A stretch of 64,000 nucleotides of DNA from Cognatundibacterium griseum (lineage in GTDB: Bacteria > Pseudomonadota > Gammaproteobacteria > Burkholderiales > Burkholderiaceae_D), in the NCBI RefSeq assembly GCF_014284195.1, contig NZ_JACOGC010000008.1:1-64000 (forward strand). The letters are read 5' to 3'. Numbering within the stretch: position 1 is the stretch's first letter; each line of letters starts with the position of its first letter. Below are positions 1 to 7,142 of this stretch, piece by piece. Under the pieces are notes generated by a model, which saw only the letters and a list, made by a program, of their open reading frames with translations, had not been told where the DNA came from and searched no databases. The position numbers were made by a program, and so were the translations under genes.

Positions 1-113
1 TTGGTTCCTAGTCCATTGACCAGGGCGTACACCAGTACGACGTGAAAGGCTATGACCAGCCCTATCCCCAGAAATTTCTTTCCGGGTTCTTGCTGGCGAT
101 CTGAAAAATCCAT
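1..113 (-). CDS. tonB: TonB energy transducer, N-terminus only (runs off the window)
   Basis: Only the first 37 codons are present. The protein starts MDFSDRQQEPGKKF and then has a single hydrophobic helix (about residues 16-33, IGLVIAFHVVLVYALVNG). The H-x-V-x-x-Y-A-L-V-x-G pattern is that of the inner-membrane anchor of TonB proteins, where a His in the helix contacts ExbB/ExbD. A GAGGAG ribosome site lies about 8 bases before the ATG. TonB carries proton-motive energy to outer-membrane receptors, which fits the two TonB-dependent receptors elsewhere in this window. It lies in the same direction as the pullulanase gene, about 290 bp downstream of it. The C-terminal TonB domain cannot be seen, so the call rests on the anchor. 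Confidence 0.7.
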   Translation of the reverse strand, partial: MDFSDRQQEPGKKFLGIGLVIAFHVVLVYALVNGLGT

Positions 114-351
114 TCCGGCTGTCTCCTCAATCTTAAGAATACGAAGGCGCTAATAATAACCGCTGTTGTATCAAAATTTTCGTCTTATTCCCGAAAAGTT
201 TTCATATTTTTTGTAGCAAGAACAGGTGTTTTCTAAATATCAAAGTTTTTGCTGAAATGAATACCTTCGGGTACTGCCTTTGTGTAAATCTGCGCTGTTC
301 CGGGCAGTCTGCGAGCGGGTTTGCAGGCTATCGGGGAAAAGCAAAATGTAC

Positions 352-386
352 ACTGGTACATACCAGTTATCACTGTCAGGTGATAA
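352..386. promoter_or_regulatory. Two abutting perfect inverted repeats between pulA and tonB
   Basis: ACTGGTA-CA-TACCAGT (352-367) is directly followed, sharing one base, by TTATCAC-TGTCAG-GTGATAA (367-386). Both lie just after the pulA stop and about 240 bp upstream of the tonB start. Read leftward they would form two consecutive hairpins followed by a T-rich stretch, so they could be a pulA terminator. The first is short and very symmetric, so an operator for tonB is also possible. The rest of 114-351 is AT-rich and shows no gene. Confidence 0.45.
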
Positions 387-405
387 TTCCAATTACGGCT
401 TTGGC

Positions 406-3243
406 TTAATCCGTTCTGACAAAACAGACCACACTGCGGGCCGGTAATACAAATGTTCCGTGTTCACTCAGATAGCGTGCCTCAGCGGCAATCCGTGGAT
501 CGCCGGGATGACTTTGCATATGCACAGGATGCAGCTGATATCTGAGGTGCTGCTGTTCCGGAATTGCCAGTGTCTGGGCGTGCTGACTGACGTTAATGAA
601 ATACATCAGCGCTGCAAACGGGTTTCCTGCCAGGCCGCGTCCATCCAGATGAGCGGCAATCACGGCCGGATTCTGATCCGGGCCGGTATTATAAAAATGC
701 AGGCGCTGTTGCACTTCTGCGGCATCATTCAGATGAAATAAAGGCGTGCTGTTGCGGATGCGCAGTAAATCCAGAAATGCGTCACGACTCATGGCGATGT
801 CTGTGGGGCGTGGCTTGATGAGGGAATTGCGTAACAGGGGGCGCATCAGCGGGTAATATCGGGCATTACCTTCTGCAGGCGGTAAGCCGTTGCCAAAATA
901 GTTATCGTGCCCGCGCCAGTCGAGCCGGTTGAACCAGTCACCGGAATTAAAACTGTTGCCATCCAGTGATTTGGAGCGCAGCAGTTCCGAACCGGCATGA
1001 AAGTAAGCAATACCCTGGCTGAAGGCTGTCAGGCCGAGGCCGAGTATCTGTACTCTTGCCCTGTCTTCATGGCTGGTCTGAACGGGGAGCCGGAAGGCAT
1101 TGATGTCGAACAGGGTCTGGTTATCGTGGTTTTCCACATAATTGACGACCTCGGCGGGAGATTGTGTATAGCCGGCAGGCTGTCCGTTGTAATCCATCTC
1201 GCGCAGTGCCAGTAACTGACCGTCAGCAGTCTGCATGCGGTAATCACGCAGTGATCCGGCGAGGCCGACGCGCACCATGTCTGCCGTACGGCTTTGCTCC
1301 TGGCGGGATGGCGTCACGGATAAATCATTCGGCGCATCCGCCATGCCATTGATATAGCCTTGATTGCGCATGATGCTGGTAGCATCGTCACCTGGGCCGG
1401 CGCCGCGGATGGCATCTCTGGCGCGGTCGCTGAAGGTGCCGATACCGCTTCCATGCAGACTGAGCTGGGTTGCCTGAACGAAGCGGGCGTCATTGGCGAC
1501 TTCGCCGAAGTTCCAGCCTTCACCGATCAGCTGGATGTCGCGGCCATTGTCATTGCGCAGCGCCGTGCGGATATTTTCCATCACAGCCCGCGGCTGGTGT
1601 CCCATCAGATCGAAGCGGAACGAGTCGATTTTGTATTCGCGTGCCCACATACGGACAGAGTCGCGCATCAGTTTTCCCATCATCCGGTTTTCGGTGGCGG
1701 TATTGCCGCATGGCTGACAAGTTGATTCCTCTATCTTTCCCTCGCTGTTGAGCCGGTAGTAATAGCCGGGAACAATCCGGTCCAGCACGGATTTCGGATG
1801 CTGACCGCTAAACATGGTGTGGTTGTAGACCACGTCCATACCGACTCGCAGATTGTACCGGTGCAGTGCCATCACCATGTTGCGAAATTCCAGAATACGC
1901 TGCGCCCCGTTTTCTGCTGAACTGGCATAGCTGCCTTCCGGTGCATTGTAATGCAGCGGATCATAACCCCAGTTGAAGCAGTCCCGGTCGGCAAAACGCG
2001 TGATGACGGCTTGCTGTGTCTCGCCGTCGGCAGCACCTTGTATATGTGGTGTGACGCATCCTTTTTCCGGTACGGAGGCGATATCAAAGACGGGCAGCAA
2101 ATGGATGTCGGTGATGCCGGCCTTGCTGAGTGCCTGCAGATGCCGCATACCATCGGATCGCATCTCGGTAAACGCCATGAATTTTCCGCGGTATGCAGGC
2201 CGCACGCTGGCGTCATTGACCGAAAAATCCCGGACATGCAGTTCATATACCGCCATGTCTGTGGGCTGGCGGACGCGGTCAGGGCGGGTTTGCTGATCCC
2301 AGCCACCGGGCTTCAGGCTGGCATTTTGCAGGTTGGTGATATAGCTGCGCCCGGAATTGGTGTTCAGGCTGACGGAGTAAGGATCAGTGACCAGATTTCT
2401 GACGATGCCTTTCCCGGGAACATACACGTCGACCAGATAGCGGTAATACTGGCCGTCCAGATTTTTACCGGTATTGCCGTGCCAGATACCGGTCTGCGGA
2501 TCCGGCTGCATATCGAATACGCTGCTGGCCTTGCGCTGGCCATCGGGATAAATGCAGACGGCAACATGTTGTGCGACCGGCGCCCACAAATGGAAGCTGG
2601 TCGTGCCAGTTTGTCTGGCTGCAGATGCTTTCCGGGCAGGAGTGTCTGCGCCGAGGAATTGCTCATCGGCAGCCTGATACAAGTCATCCAGCACACCGGC
2701 GATCTGCAGTCCGGTGTATTGCCGCACTTCTCCGGCTTCGCTTTCCTGTACCAGCAGTACCTGCTGCGTCAGTAGCTTACTGAGTTCTGGGCGGCTCAGG
2801 GCGTGACGCAATACCTGTCCGCCGGCGATGAAACGAAAGCGTGCCTGGCTGTCGGCAGGCACTTCCGTCTGAGCAGTGGTTTGCAAAGGAATGCGCTGAT
2901 CTGCGCCATGCACCTGCTCCCCGGCGCGCAGCGTCAGTCCGGCGTTTGCCGACGCATACAGATAAAACCGGTCACCGGGCGTTGCCTGCATACCGGGCCA
3001 CTGTATGAAGGACTGATTCAGCCAGTAAGCGCGAGCCGGGACTGCCAGGGCAGGTGAGGCCGGAGTGAGTACGGATGCATAGGCGCCGTCGCATTGCGCT
3101 ACACCGGAGTGGCTGGCGGGGGCAGTTTCAGCCTGCGCCGCAATCGCGTGAAGCCACAACAGTGTCATCAGCAGCCACTGACAGCCAGATCGCCGGATGG
3201 CTGGCCGCAGGCCTGTGTTTTGTGACGGTATCAGAAAGCGCAC
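406..3243 (-). CDS. pulA: Secreted pullulanase-type alpha-1,6-glucosidase (GH13)
   Basis: Debranching enzyme that hydrolyses alpha-1,6 links in pullulan, amylopectin or glycogen fragments. The 945-residue product starts with a basic stretch and a hydrophobic signal segment ending AIAAQA, so export is likely. Next come N-terminal accessory domains (a carbohydrate-binding region around 50-200 and a CBM48-like region around 210-310) and the GH13 barrel. The type I pullulanase signature YNAPEGSYAS is present. Catalytic residues by family pattern are D545 (in FRFDLMGH), E575 (in IGEGWNF) and D707 (in VENHDN). The start is GTG, with a GGAG about 10 bases upstream. It is divergent from glucokinase and the alpha-glucosidase, with which it makes a glucan-use cluster. 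No lipobox was seen, so a soluble periplasmic or secreted enzyme is more likely than a lipoprotein. Confidence 0.93.
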   Translation of the reverse strand: MRFLIPSQNTGLRPAIRRSGCQWLLMTLLWLHAIAAQAETAPASHSGVAQCDGAYASVLTPASPALAVPARAYWLNQSFIQWPGMQATPGDRFYLYASANAGLTLRAGEQVHGADQRIPLQTTAQTEVPADSQARFRFIAGGQVLRHALSRPELSKLLTQQVLLVQESEAGEVRQYTGLQIAGVLDDLYQAADEQFLGADTPARKASAARQTGTTSFHLWAPVAQHVAVCIYPDGQRKASSVFDMQPDPQTGIWHGNTGKNLDGQYYRYLVDVYVPGKGIVRNLVTDPYSVSLNTNSGRSYITNLQNASLKPGGWDQQTRPDRVRQPTDMAVYELHVRDFSVNDASVRPAYRGKFMAFTEMRSDGMRHLQALSKAGITDIHLLPVFDIASVPEKGCVTPHIQGAADGETQQAVITRFADRDCFNWGYDPLHYNAPEGSYASSAENGAQRILEFRNMVMALHRYNLRVGMDVVYNHTMFSGQHPKSVLDRIVPGYYYRLNSEGKIEESTCQPCGNTATENRMMGKLMRDSVRMWAREYKIDSFRFDLMGHQPRAVMENIRTALRNDNGRDIQLIGEGWNFGEVANDARFVQATQLSLHGSGIGTFSDRARDAIRGAGPGDDATSIMRNQGYINGMADAPNDLSVTPSRQEQSRTADMVRVGLAGSLRDYRMQTADGQLLALREMDYNGQPAGYTQSPAEVVNYVENHDNQTLFDINAFRLPVQTSHEDRARVQILGLGLTAFSQGIAYFHAGSELLRSKSLDGNSFNSGDWFNRLDWRGHDNYFGNGLPPAEGNARYYPLMRPLLRNSLIKPRPTDIAMSRDAFLDLLRIRNSTPLFHLNDAAEVQQRLHFYNTGPDQNPAVIAAHLDGRGLAGNPFAALMYFINVSQHAQTLAIPEQQHLRYQLHPVHMQSHPGDPRIAAEARYLSEHGTFVLPARSVVCFVRTD

Positions 3244-3277
3244 CTTGAAAGTGTCTCCGTAAATATTTTTAATATAA

Positions 3278-3324
3278 GTAGTTCAACTACATTAGTAGGG
3301 TGTGAAGTTATACCTATTCACACC
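3278..3324. promoter_or_regulatory. Probable operators in the pulA/glk divergent control region
   Basis: Two perfect dyads sit side by side in the 188 bp between pulA and glk: GTAGTT-C-AACTAC (3278-3290) and GGTGTGAA-N10-TTCACACC (3299-3324). A further GTGTGAA half-site lies at about 3350, and a looser ATGTA-N7-TACAT dyad at 3406-3422. Inverted repeats of this size in a divergent promoter usually bind a dimeric repressor or activator. No regulator gene is adjacent, so the protein is unknown. The symmetry is seen directly; the regulatory role is inferred. Confidence 0.55.
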
Positions 3325-3431
3325 TTGTTTTTGCTTGACTTTGTATTTGTGTGTGAAATTTTACCGCATAAAATCAATAAAATGTTAGACAGCTTGATTT
3401 TATCTATGTAGTATTGTTACATGCATGAGAG

Positions 3432-4508
3432 GTGCCGGTATCACCGGTATCTGATTCTCACAACATTATTCATGGTGACAGGCTGGTGCAAGAATTGACG
3501 ACATATAACCATCATCCCCCCCGTCTGCTGGCGGACATTGGCGGCACCAATGCGCGCTTTGCGCTGGAATTGGGGCCACACCGGTTTACTGCGGTGCTGG
3601 TGCTGGCATGCAATGCCTATGCGGGTTTGTATGAGGCGGTCCGGGCTTATCTGGAGAGCGATACGGTGCGCCAGGCATATCCGGCGATCGCGCAGGCACC
3701 GATTCGTCATGCCGCAATTGCGATTGCCAATCCGGTTGATGGCGATCTGGTCAGCATGACCAATCATCATTGGGAATTTTCTGTCAACCAGCTGCGTGAC
3801 CGGCTGGGCTTGCAGACGCTGGTGGTCGTCAATGATTTCACGGCGCTGGCAATGGCACTGCCTTATCTGCAACCGGAAGAAAAAGTGCAGGTTGGCGGTG
3901 GCCAGGCACAAGCACAGCGCGTGATCGGGCTGATCGGTCCGGGTACAGGACTTGGGGTTTCCGCCATTATTCCGGCTGGAAAGCAATGGGTGCCGTTGTC
4001 CAGCGAAGGCGGGCATGTGAGTTTTTCCCCGGTTGATGCAGAAGAATTGCAATTGCTGCAGGAAGTCTGGCGTGAATTTCCGCATGTCTCGGCCGAAAGA
4101 TTGATTTCAGGCATGGGAATTGAGCTGATTTACCGTACGCTTTGTCGCTTGCAGGAAAAAACGGATGTCGTGGAACTGCCAGCAGCGGAAATCAGCCGTC
4201 AGGCACTGGATGGCAGCTGTCCGGTTTGTCAGAAAACGATAGCGCATTTCTGTGCGATGCTGGGAACAGTGGCCGGCAATCTGGCGATTACGCTGGGCGC
4301 AACCGGCGGGGTGTATATTGGCGGCGGTATCGTGCCGCGTCTGGGTGAGCTGTTTGCGCATTCCGCATTCCGTCAGCGTTTTGAGGCAAAAGGGCGCTTT
4401 GTGAATTATCTGGCGCAGATCCCGACATTCGTGATTACTGCGGAATATCCTGCGTTTCTGGGGGTGTCTGCGATCCTGACAGAGCGCTTGCCCGATATTG
4501 CCTGCTGA
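3432..4508 (+). CDS. glk: Glucokinase (Glk family)
   Basis: Phosphorylates glucose to glucose-6-phosphate with ATP, so it would take up the glucose released by the pullulanase and alpha-glucosidase beside it. The N-terminal phosphate-binding motif LLADIGGTNARF, a second GPGTGLGVS motif and the EGGHVSFSP segment are those of the bacterial Glk (ROK-independent) family. The start is uncertain. The coordinates use a GTG that gives 358 residues, but a GTG at 3486 (340 residues) places the DIGGTNAR motif nearer its usual position and has an AGG a few bases upstream. E. coli Glk has 321 residues. The gene lies 43 bp ahead of the alpha-glucosidase and is probably co-transcribed with it. Confidence 0.92.
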   Translation: MPVSPVSDSHNIIHGDRLVQELTTYNHHPPRLLADIGGTNARFALELGPHRFTAVLVLACNAYAGLYEAVRAYLESDTVRQAYPAIAQAPIRHAAIAIANPVDGDLVSMTNHHWEFSVNQLRDRLGLQTLVVVNDFTALAMALPYLQPEEKVQVGGGQAQAQRVIGLIGPGTGLGVSAIIPAGKQWVPLSSEGGHVSFSPVDAEELQLLQEVWREFPHVSAERLISGMGIELIYRTLCRLQEKTDVVELPAAEISRQALDGSCPVCQKTIAHFCAMLGTVAGNLAITLGATGGVYIGGGIVPRLGELFAHSAFRQRFEAKGRFVNYLAQIPTFVITAEYPAFLGVSAILTERLPDIAC

Positions 4509-4551
4509 GCTGATTTTATTTCGCGTCTGACCATATTAATTACACTTGATT

Positions 4552-6198
4552 ATGTCCATCCCAGTTTCTCAAACCAACACGACTTCTGCTGCTGACTGGT
4601 GGCGTGAGGCAGTGATTTATCAGGTTTATCCACGCAGTTTTTATGATGCCAACAAGGATGGCATCGGTGATTTGCCAGGCATTACGCGCAAACTCGATTA
4701 CATCGCTTCGCTGGGTGTGGACATTGTCTGGATTTCGCCATTTTTTAAATCGCCGATGAAAGATTTCGGCTACGATGTTTCCGATTATTGTGATGTGGAC
4801 CCTTTGTTCGGCACGCTGGCCGACTTTGACCAGTTATTGCAGCGGGCGCATGCGCTGGGGCTGAAGATCATGATCGATCAGGTGCTCTCGCACTGCTCGG
4901 AGCAGCATCCGTGGTTTGTGGAAAGTCGTCAGAGTCGTGATAATCCAAAGGCAGACTGGTATGTCTGGGCCGATCCGCAAGCGGATGGCTCGCCGCCGAA
5001 CAACTGGCTGTCCGTCTTCGGTGGCTCCGCCTGGCAATGGGATGCGCGCCGCCGGCAATATTATCTGCATAATTTTCTGGTCAGCCAGCCGGACCTGAAT
5101 TTCCATCATCCTGACGTGCAGCAGGCACATCTGGACAGTATGCGGTTCTGGCTGGAGCGCGGCGTGGACGGCTTCCGTCTTGATGCCTGCAATTTCCATT
5201 TCCATGACCGTTCCCTGCGCAGCAATCCGCCGGCGCTGAATCGCGATACCAAGACCGTGCAGGATAACAATCCTTACGGTATGCAGGCGCATATCTATGA
5301 CAAGACGCAACCGGAAAATCTGGCGTTTCTGGAGAAAATGCGCAGTCTGCTCAATGAGTATGGTGCGATTGCCATCGGTGAGGTCGGGGCGGATGACTCT
5401 CTCGGGGTGATGGCGGAATACACGGCTGATGGCAATAAACTGCACATGGCATACAGTTTTAATCTGCTGACGCTGGATTTTTCTGCAGCATATATCCGCA
5501 AGCAGGTTGAGGAATTTGAGGCCCGGGTAAAAGGCGGCTGGGTTTCCTGGTCGGTTGGCAATCACGATGTGGTGCGTGTGATGTCGCGCTGGGGCGGCGC
5601 GCATCCGGTGCCGCAATTTGCAAAGATGATGCTGGCGATGCAGCTGGCACTGAAAGGCACGCCATGCCTGTATCAGGGCGACGAACTGGCATTAACAGAA
5701 GCGGACATTGCCTATGAGGATATCCAGGATCCTTACGGCATCACATTCTGGCCGGAATTCAAGGGGCGCGACGGATGCCGCACTCCGATACCGTGGGTGG
5801 CAACTGAGCCATATGGTGGATTCAGTCCGGTCAAACCCTGGTTGCCGGTTCCTCCGGAACACGCCGCGAATGCCGTGGATATGCAGGATGCTGATCCGGC
5901 TTCAGCGCTGAATTATGCCCGGCATATTTTGCACTGGCGCAAACAGTGGCCGCAATTAACCCGTGGCGAGATTCATTTTTATGATGCACCGGAGCCAGTG
6001 CTTGCCCTGCGGCGTGATTTACCCGGGTATCCGGCAGTGATGGCATTGTTTAACCTGCGCGACCAGCCAGTCAGTTTTAACTTGCCGGATGCGGCACAAG
6101 CAACACAGATGTCCGGCTATGGTTTGCCCGGCAAGGTCAGCGGCGAACAGGTCGAGCTGCCCGCTTTTGGCGCCTGGTTTGGCGTGCTGGAATCATGA
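4552..6198 (+). CDS. GH13 alpha-glucosidase (oligo-1,6-glucosidase-like)
   Basis: Cytoplasmic enzyme (no signal peptide) that releases glucose from malto- or isomalto-oligosaccharides. The 548 residues match the oligo-1,6-glucosidase/alpha-glucosidase branch of GH13: REAVIYQVYPRSF at the first strand, DFGYDVSDY, nucleophile D211 in FRLDACNF, acid/base E277 in IGEVG, and D339 in VGNHD. The ATG at 4552 is chosen over an in-frame TTG two codons earlier. No strong ribosome site is visible, so translation may be coupled to glk just upstream. A rho-independent terminator follows the stop. Whether it prefers alpha-1,4 or alpha-1,6 links cannot be decided from sequence alone. Confidence 0.92.
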   Translation: MSIPVSQTNTTSAADWWREAVIYQVYPRSFYDANKDGIGDLPGITRKLDYIASLGVDIVWISPFFKSPMKDFGYDVSDYCDVDPLFGTLADFDQLLQRAHALGLKIMIDQVLSHCSEQHPWFVESRQSRDNPKADWYVWADPQADGSPPNNWLSVFGGSAWQWDARRRQYYLHNFLVSQPDLNFHHPDVQQAHLDSMRFWLERGVDGFRLDACNFHFHDRSLRSNPPALNRDTKTVQDNNPYGMQAHIYDKTQPENLAFLEKMRSLLNEYGAIAIGEVGADDSLGVMAEYTADGNKLHMAYSFNLLTLDFSAAYIRKQVEEFEARVKGGWVSWSVGNHDVVRVMSRWGGAHPVPQFAKMMLAMQLALKGTPCLYQGDELALTEADIAYEDIQDPYGITFWPEFKGRDGCRTPIPWVATEPYGGFSPVKPWLPVPPEHAANAVDMQDADPASALNYARHILHWRKQWPQLTRGEIHFYDAPEPVLALRRDLPGYPAVMALFNLRDQPVSFNLPDAAQATQMSGYGLPGKVSGEQVELPAFGAWFGVLES

Positions 6199-6228
6199 TT
6201 TGAGTGAGGCATGTGAGTGGCCGTGTTG

Positions 6229-6268
6229 AGCAGGCTGTGTCCCAAGCGCAGCCTGCTTATTTTTCTTT
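6229..6268 (+). terminator. Rho-independent terminator of the glk/alpha-glucosidase operon
   Basis: A 9-bp perfect stem (AGCAGGCTG/CAGCCTGCT, 6229-6237 and 6249-6257) with an 11-nt loop is followed on the + strand by TTATTTTTCTTT. The right arm touches the stop codon of the convergent gene. Confidence 0.85.
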
Positions 6269-6916
6269 CAGATATACCCGGTCATCAAAAGTGAATAGCC
6301 ATTGTGGCCGGTAAACCGCAAAAATCGTCACCAGAAACCCAGTCAGAAAAGCTTCCCCCCAGGTGAGCAGCAGCATATAGGCAAACGCATCGGCAGGAAT
6401 CACCTTGCCCGGCAGCAGCCAGCCATGCATCAGCAATGCCAGCATACCTGCGCTGGCATTGACAGCAAATGCGCCGAAAAAACCGTTTCCGAACAGATAA
6501 ATAAACATGTGATGCGGTAAATATTCCCGGCTTTTACGCAGGATGAATGCGCTCAGCGAGCAGGGAATAATCGCCAGCAGCAGAATATTGGCGCCGAGAT
6601 TGAGCCAGCTGCCGTCATATTCGGCGGTATACGCAAACACAGCGACAGATGCGCCCCACATCGCCAGCGTCCGGTCAAACATCAGCGCCAGTAATGCGAC
6701 GCCCATCAGATGCAGGTGCAGGTCAGGATGCACCGGAACCCGCATGCGCCACACCAGAACCAGCACGATCACACTGGCACACCAGGCAGAAAACACGGTC
6801 GGCTGCTGCAGTTTTTGCCAGGGAATCTGCTTTGGCAGCAGTATCAGGGCTGCCAGTGCCAGCAAATTAAACAGAATACCGGTGCTGAAATCGAGCGGAA
6901 TATAAAAAAGGCCCAT
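6257..6916 (-). CDS. CbiM-like ECF transporter permease / integral membrane protein
   Basis: Polytopic membrane protein with about six or seven hydrophobic helices. The HLHLMGVALLALMFDRTLAMWGA segment and the overall layout resemble the CbiM/NikM family of substrate-capture permeases for cobalt or nickel (PF01891). The start is set at the ATG giving MGLFYIPLDFSTG (219 residues); an upstream ATG at 6982 would add 22 residues that are not hydrophobic. Neither has a good ribosome site. Classical CbiM proteins begin with a short Met-His motif whose amino terminus binds the metal, and this one does not. No CbiN, CbiQ or CbiO genes are adjacent, so it would depend on modules elsewhere or have another function. 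The family call is moderate. Confidence 0.6.
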   Translation of the reverse strand: MGLFYIPLDFSTGILFNLLALAALILLPKQIPWQKLQQPTVFSAWCASVIVLVLVWRMRVPVHPDLHLHLMGVALLALMFDRTLAMWGASVAVFAYTAEYDGSWLNLGANILLLAIIPCSLSAFILRKSREYLPHHMFIYLFGNGFFGAFAVNASAGMLALLMHGWLLPGKVIPADAFAYMLLLTWGEAFLTGFLVTIFAVYRPQWLFTFDDRVYLKEK

Positions 6917-7088
6917 GATAATAAGGTTTGCCTGTCCGGAAAAATGATTGCCGGGGAAAGTATAAAACAAGCGGACTGGCATCGGGGGCTATCCGTATGT
7001 GTCTTGATTCTGGTAGTTAACACAATTGCGGCGGAGTCTTGCCGCAGACCGGTATCCATCGAATCAATTGATAGAGGAAATGCAGGTG

Positions 7089-7116
7089 AAAAAAAAGCAG
7101 CGCTGCTGCGCTGCTT
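7089..7116 (-). terminator. Rho-independent terminator of the OmpA-family gene
   Basis: A perfect 9-bp stem (AAGCAGCGC/GCGCTGCTT, 7095-7103 and 7108-7116) has a TGCT loop. In the leftward direction it is followed by a run of eight T. It lies 27 bp past the stop of the OmpA-family gene. The span 6917-7142 holds no other recognisable element. Confidence 0.85.
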
Positions 7117-7142
7117 CAATGGTCTGGCTATACCCGGTGATA

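Noticed and set aside
1951-2775. 274-codon frame opposite the pullulanase gene
   Set aside because: Antisense shadow in the complement of a well-supported GH13 gene; its composition follows the third codon positions of pulA.
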